6,785 nucleotides of DNA from Deltaproteobacteria bacterium (lineage in GTDB: Bacteria > SAR324 > NAC60-12). The stretch is taken from contig DPLM01000050.1 in NCBI GenBank assembly GCA_003541985.1, forward strand, positions 1-6,785. The letters are read 5' to 3'. Position numbers and translations under genes: made by a program. How positions within the stretch are numbered: the first letter of the stretch is position 1; each line of letters opens with the position of its first letter. Positions 1 through 5,786 of the stretch are shown piece by piece. The notes beneath the pieces were generated by a model. That model was not told the DNA's origin. It worked only from the letters and a program-made list of their open reading frames with translations, and ran no database searches.

Positions 1-92
1 ACACATTTTTGCATTTCTCCCTCAAATTCACCGAGCATCGCTTTAAATTCTTCGAACGAACAATCAAAAGTTGTGATCACACAAATATTCAT
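1..92 (-). CDS. 5' end of an unidentified protein gene, cut by the window edge
   Basis: Thirty complete codons are visible, starting at ATG 90-92 and staying open to the window edge. The product begins MNICVITTFDCS and continues with an acidic, probably helical stretch (EEFKAMLGEFEGEM). The start is well supported: a GAGGAGA ribosome binding site at 99-105 sits six bases upstream. The gene lies 60 bases downstream of the methyltransferase stop codon on the same strand, so it may be the third gene of that operon. The opening beta strand followed by a helix would suit a small alpha/beta fold, but too little is visible to name a family. A longer plus-strand reading frame overlaps this stretch (9-260). 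It lacks a ribosome binding site and runs into the 3' end of the methyltransferase, so the minus-strand reading is preferred. Confidence 0.6.
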   Translation of the reverse strand, partial: MNICVITTFDCSFEEFKAMLGEFEGEMQKC

Positions 93-98
93 TACGAT

Positions 99-105
99 TC
101 TCCTC
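99..105 (-). promoter_or_regulatory. Strong ribosome binding site for the edge gene
   Basis: On the minus strand this reads GAGGAGA, followed by six bases (ATCGTA) and then ATG at 90-92. The near-perfect anti-Shine-Dalgarno match is the main reason for calling a gene in the first 92 bases. Confidence 0.65.
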
Positions 106-152
106 TAATTTATACACTGAATAACCACTTCCGAAACCTGAAAGACACCAAT

Positions 153-785
153 TCAACAATCTTTGATTTTCAGAGCTTGGCCCTGATAGATACATCCAAC
201 AATGCGAGGCATGTTTTTCAGGTAGAAATGCTCAACTGGCTTCATCACAAAACGTTGTGAGCGAATGATATTTTCGATAGGTCGATTCAACTGACACCCA
301 TCCCCAATAAAATTTTGAAATGGATTCATAAATTCCTGCCAACTCGCTATTTTTGAATCAGGAGAAAGACCATGTTCTAAAAAATGAAAACAACCTCCAG
401 GTTTTAGCACCCGCCAAATTTCGCTCATTGCTTGATTTACAGAGGCGATGCTACAAAGCGTGAATGTACTGACAACACAGTCGAAACTCTCACTTTCCAT
501 AGGTAAAGATTCTCCTTCCAGTTCGTGCTGATAAATCGGAATATTTATCTGCGCAATCCGACTGGCCGCCTTAACATGCATCTTCGGGTTATTGTCCACA
601 GCATGTACCTCTTGAACACTCTCAGGGTAATGCAGCAGATTTAGGCCTGTGCCAAACCCAATTTCTAAAACCCGTCCGTGCGTCTCTCTTACGCAGTACT
701 TCCTAAGAGGCTCTAACTCACTAATGGAGAGTGCCCAATCACAGAGACAAGGAAACAGATACTGGGAGTACAATTTCTGGAGCAT
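153..785 (-). CDS. Class I SAM-dependent methyltransferase
   Basis: The 210-residue product has the fold and motifs of a single-domain class I methyltransferase that transfers a methyl group from S-adenosylmethionine. The glycine-rich motif I, VLEIGFGTGLN, is at residues 39-49. The acidic end of strand 2 (AVDNN, 62-66) is where the ribose of SAM would bind. The motif IV region FDCVVSTFTLC is at 101-111, and RVLKPGG at 125-131 is the usual post-motif of the Methyltransf_11/UbiE-like group. The stretch FLEHGLSPDS (135-144), followed by a conserved GDGC (161-164), resembles bacterial relatives of the METTL7 thiol-methyltransferase group; that closer placement is from memory of the family and does not fix the substrate. 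Length is normal for the family and the protein is probably cytoplasmic. No clear Shine-Dalgarno precedes ATG 783-785, so translation may depend on the upstream gene 50 bases away. No symbol is assigned. Confidence 0.88.
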   Translation of the reverse strand: MLQKLYSQYLFPCLCDWALSISELEPLRKYCVRETHGRVLEIGFGTGLNLLHYPESVQEVHAVDNNPKMHVKAASRIAQINIPIYQHELEGESLPMESESFDCVVSTFTLCSIASVNQAMSEIWRVLKPGGCFHFLEHGLSPDSKIASWQEFMNPFQNFIGDGCQLNRPIENIIRSQRFVMKPVEHFYLKNMPRIVGCIYQGQALKIKDC

Positions 786-835
786 TACGAGTGCTGAAGT
801 TTTTCAAACATGCTGATCCTGAAGACTAAACAGTC

Positions 836-1168
836 TTATTCCCAAGAATCAAAGACTAGCTTAGGCATAGGTGGGGGTGGTGCTTTCAAATCCATACCAT
901 GAAACTCTGCCGCTTTTTGTTTCATTTCCTCAGGCATTGATTCCATCATCTTTGCCCAACTAGCCAGCGGATCCTTGCCCTCTAGAGTAATGATGACAAA
1001 GTCGCCGCCTGGGGTTTCCTGCAGAAAAGACCTCTCGTGCACTCCTACCTCATCCCGGACTCGGACAGTTTCAGCCCGACCAGGGCCATTAAAGCCTTCA
1101 TCCAGAAACTTTTGCCACTCCTCTTTTTTACCCGGTAAGATCGGTAACGCCATTGCTATCATCGCCAT
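836..1168 (-). CDS. Small protein, probably of the dimeric alpha/beta-barrel (ABM/Dabb-like) type
   Basis: This is a 110-residue soluble protein without signal peptide or membrane segment. It opens with a beta strand and the phrase ALPILPGKKEEWQKF (residues 7-21), typical of small ferredoxin-like proteins in which an 'xPGK' turn leads into the first helix. The middle (VGVHERSFLQETPGGDFVIITLEG, in two pieces at 41-54 and 55-64) looks like two antiparallel strands. A Met-rich helix follows (about 71-90), then HGMDL (90-94) and a Pro-rich tail with four consecutive prolines at 97-100. I recall uncharacterised bacterial proteins of similar length with the same PILPGK, GDFVI and HGxDL landmarks, but no reaction is known to me. 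The start at ATG 1166-1168 is supported by GGAG (1176-1179, minus strand) seven bases upstream. It is probably the first gene of the left operon. Its composition is visibly more GC-rich than that of the right-hand genes. Confidence 0.8.
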   Translation of the reverse strand: MAMIAMALPILPGKKEEWQKFLDEGFNGPGRAETVRVRDEVGVHERSFLQETPGGDFVIITLEGKDPLASWAKMMESMPEEMKQKAAEFHGMDLKAPPPPMPKLVFDSWE

Positions 1169-1175
1169 TTTGAAA

Positions 1176-1179
1176 CTCC
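1176..1179 (-). promoter_or_regulatory. Ribosome binding site of the 110-residue protein gene
   Basis: GGAG on the minus strand lies seven bases before ATG 1166-1168. It favours this start over the two further ATG codons a few residues downstream. Confidence 0.55.
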
Positions 1180-1202
1180 GTGATTCCTAACTTCAATGCA
1201 TA

Positions 1203-1248
1203 AAGCGAATCTCGCTTAAGTAAGCCACTAAACAGAACATAGTGGCTT
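1203..1248. promoter_or_regulatory. Two adjacent perfect hairpins in the divergent region
   Basis: The first inverted repeat is AAGCGA (1203-1208), loop ATC, TCGCTT (1212-1217). The second is AAGCCACTA (1222-1230), a nine-base loop, TAGTGGCTT (1240-1248). Both are perfect and only four bases apart. If the candidate promoter at 1261-1290 is used, both would be transcribed in the 5' leader of the minus-strand operon. Neither is followed by a T-run long enough for a convincing terminator. They could form a leader structure or mark protein-binding sites; the sequence does not decide. Confidence 0.4.
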
Positions 1249-1260
1249 TGCCATTCCATT

Positions 1261-1290
1261 GTTATCAACCAATTGGTAGTCTTCAGTCAA
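1261..1290 (-). promoter_or_regulatory. Candidate sigma-70-type promoter for the left operon, with a palindrome in its spacer
   Basis: On the minus strand, TTGACT (1285-1290) matches five of six bases of the -35 consensus. After an 18-base spacer, GATAAC (1261-1266) matches four of six bases of the -10 consensus. The predicted leader before ATG 1168 would be roughly 85 bases. The spacer contains a perfect ten-base palindrome, ACCAATTGGT (1268-1277), placed where a repressor or activator dimer could act. This rests on pattern matching alone. Confidence 0.35.
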
Positions 1291-1423
1291 GACCTAATCT
1301 CGCCTTCAATCCTTAAATCATCGGAGAATCTTTTTCCAAAAAGAGTACTAGGTTTCGACTTCCGCTTTGCGGCTAGTTCCGCTAACAATTCGCAGTTCTT
1401 TCAAATTTCTTGAAATCAATTCT

Positions 1424-1428
1424 AGGAG
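1424..1428 (+). promoter_or_regulatory. Ribosome binding site of the FAH-family pseudogene
   Basis: AGGAG lies eight bases before ATG 1437-1439. It fixes the original start and shows that the translation signal survives although the reading frame is broken 16 codons later. Confidence 0.6.
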
Positions 1429-1436
1429 TGCAAACC

Positions 1437-2284
1437 ATGAAACTAGGACGCTACGGAGCCAAGGGTAAGGAGTTACCCAGTATATTGATAATGATGGAAA
1501 GCTGCGATCTCTGGCTGGCTTGGTCAACGAGGAGAGTGAGCAATTTCTCTCAGACAAGGGCCTTGCGGAACTAGGTCGTATGAATCTTAGCAAACTCCCG
1601 CTGGTTCCTGGGAAACCTCGGTTTGGTTGTCCCGTTGCTAATGTCAGCAAGTTTATGGCAATTGGCCTAAACTATATGGATCATGCCAAGGAGACCAACT
1701 CTCCAATTCCCAAAGAGCCAATCATATTTATGAAAGCTCTAAACTGTCTTCAGGGGCCAAACGATAACGTGATGCTCCCTCGAGAATCGGTCAAGACTGA
1801 CTGGGAGGTCGAACTGGGAATCGTGATCAGCAAAAAAACTCGATATGTCACCAAGGAAAACGCCTTGGATCATGTTGCGGGCTATGTACTGGTCAATGAT
1901 GTTAGTGAGCGCGAATTTCAGGCGGAGCGTGGTCCTTAATAAGACAAGGGAAAAGGCCGCGACACCTTCGGTCCAGTTGGCCCCTATCTAGTGACTCGTG
2001 ATGAGGTAGAAGACCCTCAAAATCTGGAGCTTTAGCTAAACGTCAACGGCAAGCGGATGCAGACAGGCAACACCAAGACAATGATCTTTCCTGTGAAGGA
2101 AATCATCAGCTATGTCAGCGAATTCATGACCTTGTTTGCCGGTGATATCATCACTACTGGCACGCCTCCTGGAGTTGGTTCTAGTATGAAGCCTCAGGTT
2201 TTCCTGAAGGCAGGTGATGTGATGACCCTCAGCATCAGTGGATTAGGAGAGCAGCGGCAGACGGTCGTTCCCTTCAAGCTATAG
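1437..2284 (+). pseudogene. Fumarylacetoacetate hydrolase (FAH) family protein, broken by one frameshift and three stop codons
   Basis: The ancestral product, about 282 residues, belongs to the FAH superfamily of metal-dependent C-C hydrolases and lyases. Members of this length are often annotated as ureidoglycolate lyase or 2,4-diketo-3-deoxy-sugar-acid hydrolase, so the substrate is uncertain. The original frame starts at ATG 1437 (KLGRYGAKGKELPSI) and then shifts: one base is missing between 1484 and 1487, after which the correct frame resumes at GAT 1487 (DNDGKLRSLAGLV). Without the shift correction, translation ends at TAG 1572-1574 after 45 residues. The restored frame keeps the metal ligands Glu 1805-1807 and Glu 1811-1813 (WEVELG) and Asp 1898-1900 (VNDVSE), the DTFGP phrase, and TGTPPGVG near the end. 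Three in-frame stops interrupt it: TAA 1937-1939 and TAA 1940-1942, where relatives have Gln-Trp in the ERGGQW motif, and TAG 2033-2035, where relatives have Trp before LxVNG. The frame is otherwise open to TAG 2282-2284. The remaining motifs are well preserved, which points to recent loss. Confidence 0.88.
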
Positions 2285-2293
2285 GGCTTTTTG

Positions 2294-2329
2294 GGTTGAC
2301 CAACATCAAAAAAACAGTTTTGATCAACC
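2294..2329. other. Imperfect hairpin between the two convergent genes
   Basis: The outer arms are GGTTGA (2294-2299) and TCAACC (2324-2329). The inner arms are TCAAAA (2306-2311) and TTTTGA (2318-2323), closing a six-base loop. A six-base bulge lies on the left side. The position, ten bases past the FAH pseudogene stop and about 110 bases past the lipoprotein gene stop, suits a bidirectional terminator. There is no T-run directly after the stem on either strand, so termination is not assured. The rest of 2285-2436 shows nothing else I can support. Confidence 0.3.
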
Positions 2330-2436
2330 TGATAGTGATGCAGTCTTTGATACATGACTAATGGTGATGGCAATTTCAATGTGGGTTGGGTCACATTTAT
2401 GGGTTAATGACGAAGACTGTGGACTTTTCAATTAGA

Positions 2437-5400
2437 TTAATAGTTGCGCGTCAAACCATTTAACAACTGGTTGTAAACACTGTCTTCAAGGATGGTGAGC
2501 ATCTCTTGACCAATTGCTGTTTCACTGAGCTTAGTTTTCACGGCTTCAGGCGTACTCGGAAATTCATCATTCCCTGAGGCATGATCTTTAATCTCCCGAT
2601 ACTCCACCAACAGGTTCATCAGAAATTCTATGCTCGCACAGGATGGATCAACACAAGTGCCAGTAATAACACCATTGACTGCCTCAGTATTTTCAGGATG
2701 GCGATACCAGGGGTATTCACCAGCCATTGCTTCCCAGGTCAATCGTGTAAGAGTGCTCTGGTTCCAATTGCATCCTACTGAAGTTTCTTCTCCACAACCT
2801 GTTGAGCTAGCCGAAAACTGATCTGGATAAGCACTTGTGTAGCCGTAATGATGCCAAAGATGGATTGCTTCTTCCAGCAATACTTCTTCAACTCCATTTA
2901 CTCCTGCATCACCCGAAGCCGCGGACAACCATGAGTGCTTTACGCCCATGTCTTTTCCTAAGTATTCACCCAGGGCACTAATGATTTCTCCTTCCAATGC
3001 TTCATTTGAAGAACTCATCATGTTCATCCACGTTCCTGTTGAGCGAGTCTGAAGCAAATTGACGACACCAGTGTCATCGAGGTAACCATCTTGGTTATTA
3101 TCTAAGATTTCAGCAAGCAAATCCGCTTGTCGTTGTGTCAGTGCCGTTATATCCAATCCAGCAGGAGATGAGTCGTTACTATTGGCGACCAATACCCCCC
3201 CAACTAGTGAACATTTTTGATAGTTGTACTGATTAAGAAGATTGACGGCCTCTGTACCAATTTCTTGGCTGAGCGAAGAGCAATCCAAAACTATCGGTCG
3301 GGTAATTTCATTTCCTGTGCTACCTGCCAATTCACTATTAGACCCTTCTTCGGCAAACTGGCTGGAGTCAACGTCAGAATCGCTGGTTGAGTCAATTAAT
3401 CCAGCCACTGGACTCAATTCTGTCAACACACTGTTACCACTAGCATCTTCACCGTACATGACATATTGGAAAGTGACAGGTTCACCAAATTCATCCGCCA
3501 ATTCTAGTAATTCTAGCGTGAACTCTGGCTCTTGAGTCACCTCAACTACTTCGCTTATTTCAAACCACTCTTCACCAGTTTCAAGATCATTTAAGTTAAA
3601 AGCGTAGGTGAAGAATTGAATCTTATCCCTAGGCTTTAAAATTTTTGTTGTTTTGTCGATTAGGATATATCCTTCTTCGTCATTATCATCCCTGAACTGT
3701 AGTTTGTAGGTTTGGATACCATATTGAGTGACCGCACTGTTCTCATCAACTACCAATCGGAGCAACGCGTAGTCAGCAGGAAAATTATAACCCAATGCTT
3801 CATAGTTCTTTTCTGAGTCATAGTAATCAATCTCCCCTACATATACGCTATAAGTCTGCCTATCTTCTTGGTACTGATCTTCAAAGTAGAGGGGCATGAA
3901 GATTGATTCATTAGTATTCACTTTGATAGTATACCAGCGCTGGTCCCACTCTGGAGTGAAGTACTGGCCTTCTACCTGGGTCGGATAAGCATTTAGTTCT
4001 GCAATTACAGACAAGTAGGTACCTTCTTCATATTCTTCTGCAATCCCATAGATAGTTCTCACCAAGCTGAGATTGGGGTCTTGAAAAGTTGCCAAGGCTC
4101 CTGCTGTTGCTCCACTCACACAACCTCTGGCGTTCCGGTCAGTTTTCACCTTAACCGTATTGCGTCGATCTCCAATTAAAAAGGGTAGGTACCGTAATGC
4201 CCGTTTACTTCTTTCTGTTGAGAGTTCATCCTCACAAAGTATAGATGAGTCTTCTTGTGCAGTTGACTCCTCTCCTGAAGCAGTATCTTCACCACCTGCC
4301 CAACTAGTGTCCCATTCTTCATCCCATTCTTCATCAAAACTTACATTGGCAGCATTAGTGTCTGTTACATAATTCATCACTGTGGGCGCTGTTGTATCGG
4401 AAGATTTAGCTACACTGTAAGCTTGGGCAAATTTGACCCAGTTTTCACTAACTCGCAGCGAATTATAGTAATCTGTCAGCGCTGTAATTGGCTTTACTGC
4501 ATTTTCGGGAGCGTCAATAGCAACTCCCCATGAGTTAGGACGAGTACCGTCTTCTTTGCTGTAGACAACATAATTATCAATCGCAGCAATCAACGATTCT
4601 AAGCTGCTCTTTTGATCATCCTCAGTCACTCTCTGCTTAGTCAGATGACTCATATGCTTCAAATCAACAGAGGAGCGGGCACCAGATTGGGCTGATTTCC
4701 CGTATGCTTGGGTTTTTGATGTACTATTGTTTAAAGCGCTAATGACTGCTTGATCACTTACCTGAAGTTTACCAGTTAGATTAACCAGCACAGAATTTAA
4801 TTGGGAGACCACTTCATCGTACTTGTTCAAGTCAACTAGGGAGAGTGTTTTCCCAGAGTCTTCATAAGGATGAGAACCTTTGGCAACAAAGTTATCGATT
4901 ATATTTTTTGCCGCAGCAGTGGCATTGTCTGCTGCACCATAAGATTCTAGGACATTTTTCCAATTCCAGCCATGACCAGGTTCTAGTTCTTCAGAAGCCA
5001 GCAGAAAATTAGCTTTGCCTTTAACAGCTTTAGCCACTTCCAGAGTAGCCATCAAGCAAGAGTCGAAGCCAATCACATCGTAAGTTTGATTGGCTGTAGC
5101 TAGTGAATCCTCGATTTCTTTGAGTTGCAAAGGATCACCATTAAAATTTTGATCGTTTCCAAAACCTTCAAGGTTGGCACCGTGGTCCCAGAATATAAGC
5201 ATTCTCTGATCAAAATCGGTGTATGCGTCTAGAAAGCTGAGAAACAACTTCAATGAACTGGCGTCACCCATGTGAGCGTCAGGAGCTAAATATAAATATT
5301 CGTCTGATGGCTCGTTGCTAAAGGCACCGTCCGAAGAGTCTTTTCGAATCTGCTCCAGATTGGCAAACCACATTCCTTTCCAATTGGACGCTCCTCCAAA

Positions 5401-5745
5401 GGCAACTACTACTTCTAAATTATCTAATTCTGCACCCGTGGCTGCCACCATTTCCTTGAGGTCAGTAGTCCCGTAACCATTGTTTCCTTCTAAATCACTG
5501 CCCACCATATAAACTGCGAGTAATTTTTTACCTTCACCATCTACCTCTGATGGAACTAGCGGAGCGAGTGTGCCTGCACTGGATGAGTACCCTAACTTGC
5601 CAGCTCTGGGCTGAACTGTAACTGTATTTGGCTTAGTAGCTTTTGTTCCTGATTCACTACTGCTATCACCTCCACTACAGCCTGATAAAATTAGTAGTAG
5701 CAAAGAGAGACCGCAAAGTAATTGAATTTTTTTCGGTATTTGCAT
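2437..5745 (-). CDS. Clostripain-like (peptidase C11) lipoprotein with a C-terminal EExxH domain
   Basis: The 1102-residue product starts with a type II signal peptide: KK near the N-terminus, a Leu-rich core, and lipobox LSGC with the lipidated Cys at 23. Ser at +2 predicts the outer membrane in a Gram-negative cell. Residues about 74-440 form a clan CD cysteine peptidase domain of the clostripain family. Visible landmarks are YMVGSDLE (79-86), the catalytic His188 in WDHG, and the catalytic Cys230 in FDSC. Family members usually cleave after Arg or Lys. An acidic linker follows (about 470-500) with a DEEW tandem repeat (471-478), then an Arg/Lys-rich stretch (511-540), then a region of probable beta structure (about 560-780). 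The C-terminal domain (about 848-1102) has an EF-hand-like loop, DNNQDGYLD (882-890), and EEAIH (958-962), and resembles the protein encoded just upstream. Beyond the lipid Cys and active-site Cys, eight cysteines remain in the mature protein, which suits disulfides outside the cytoplasm. GAGGT (5751-5755) lies five bases before ATG 5743-5745. The gene is probably cotranscribed with its upstream neighbour. The peptidase assignment is firm; the C-terminal role is unknown. Confidence 0.9.
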   Translation of the reverse strand: MQIPKKIQLLCGLSLLLLILSGCSGGDSSSESGTKATKPNTVTVQPRAGKLGYSSSAGTLAPLVPSEVDGEGKKLLAVYMVGSDLEGNNGYGTTDLKEMVAATGAELDNLEVVVAFGGASNWKGMWFANLEQIRKDSSDGAFSNEPSDEYLYLAPDAHMGDASSLKLFLSFLDAYTDFDQRMLIFWDHGANLEGFGNDQNFNGDPLQLKEIEDSLATANQTYDVIGFDSCLMATLEVAKAVKGKANFLLASEELEPGHGWNWKNVLESYGAADNATAAAKNIIDNFVAKGSHPYEDSGKTLSLVDLNKYDEVVSQLNSVLVNLTGKLQVSDQAVISALNNSTSKTQAYGKSAQSGARSSVDLKHMSHLTKQRVTEDDQKSSLESLIAAIDNYVVYSKEDGTRPNSWGVAIDAPENAVKPITALTDYYNSLRVSENWVKFAQAYSVAKSSDTTAPTVMNYVTDTNAANVSFDEEWDEEWDTSWAGGEDTASGEESTAQEDSSILCEDELSTERSKRALRYLPFLIGDRRNTVKVKTDRNARGCVSGATAGALATFQDPNLSLVRTIYGIAEEYEEGTYLSVIAELNAYPTQVEGQYFTPEWDQRWYTIKVNTNESIFMPLYFEDQYQEDRQTYSVYVGEIDYYDSEKNYEALGYNFPADYALLRLVVDENSAVTQYGIQTYKLQFRDDNDEEGYILIDKTTKILKPRDKIQFFTYAFNLNDLETGEEWFEISEVVEVTQEPEFTLELLELADEFGEPVTFQYVMYGEDASGNSVLTELSPVAGLIDSTSDSDVDSSQFAEEGSNSELAGSTGNEITRPIVLDCSSLSQEIGTEAVNLLNQYNYQKCSLVGGVLVANSNDSSPAGLDITALTQRQADLLAEILDNNQDGYLDDTGVVNLLQTRSTGTWMNMMSSSNEALEGEIISALGEYLGKDMGVKHSWLSAASGDAGVNGVEEVLLEEAIHLWHHYGYTSAYPDQFSASSTGCGEETSVGCNWNQSTLTRLTWEAMAGEYPWYRHPENTEAVNGVITGTCVDPSCASIEFLMNLLVEYREIKDHASGNDEFPSTPEAVKTKLSETAIGQEMLTILEDSVYNQLLNGLTRNY
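4310..4333. repeat. Perfect 12-base tandem duplication inside the lipoprotein gene
   Basis: The unit TCCCATTCTTCA occurs twice without a mismatch (4310-4321 and 4322-4333). On the coding strand it yields DEEW-DEEW at residues 471-478, the start of the acidic linker after the peptidase domain. The perfect identity at DNA level suggests a recent slippage event that keeps the reading frame. Confidence 0.8.
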
Positions 5746-5750
5746 GCCCT

Positions 5751-5755
5751 ACCTC
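5751..5755 (-). promoter_or_regulatory. Ribosome binding site of the C11 lipoprotein gene
   Basis: GAGGT on the minus strand ends five bases before ATG 5743-5745. The 41-base gap to the upstream gene holds no recognisable terminator, so the two genes are likely translated from one transcript. Confidence 0.5.
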
Positions 5756-5786
5756 AGATGAATATTAACTATTCTTATTAAAATAA

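Noticed and set aside
93..152. TATAAA-like hexamer before the edge gene as a promoter
   Set aside because: It lies almost on top of the ribosome binding site, which leaves no room for a leader, and no good -35 hexamer sits at the right distance.
9..260. Plus-strand 83-codon frame at the left edge
   Set aside because: It lacks a ribosome binding site, overlaps the methyltransferase 3' end and the better supported minus-strand start at 92, and shows no family features.
822..837. Hairpin AAGACT-AAAC-AGTCTT at the stop of the 110-residue protein gene as a terminator
   Set aside because: It has only six weak pairs, overlaps the stop codon, and has no T-run. The next gene begins 50 bases on, so readthrough is more likely.
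975..1190. Plus-strand 71-codon frame opposite the 110-residue protein gene
   Set aside because: It lies antisense to a gene with a good ribosome binding site and family-like motifs, and its own composition is not protein-like.
1362..1382. CCGC / GCGG / CCGC segments as an attenuator with alternative hairpins before the FAH gene
   Set aside because: The arms are only four bases long and no leader peptide or T-run accompanies them.
1481..1490. Programmed ribosomal frameshifting near 1485 in the FAH gene
   Set aside because: There is no slippery heptamer or obvious downstream stimulator, and the three later stop codons would still block translation.
1520..1939. An open frame starting with TTG at 1520 as a separate intact gene
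   Set aside because: It has no ribosome binding site, starts in the middle of a conserved FAH stretch, and ends at stops placed inside a conserved motif. It is a fragment of the pseudogene.
1937..2035. Stop-codon reassignment or readthrough (TAA/TAG at Gln and Trp positions)
   Set aside because: The large neighbouring genes end normally at TAA and contain no in-frame stops, both TAA and TAG would have to be recoded, and there is an independent frameshift. Gene decay is simpler.
3242..3535. Ser/Asn-rich plus-strand frame inside the lipoprotein gene (also those at 2581, 2630 and 4160)
   Set aside because: These are antisense shadows of acidic or Ser-rich coding sequence, without ribosome binding sites.
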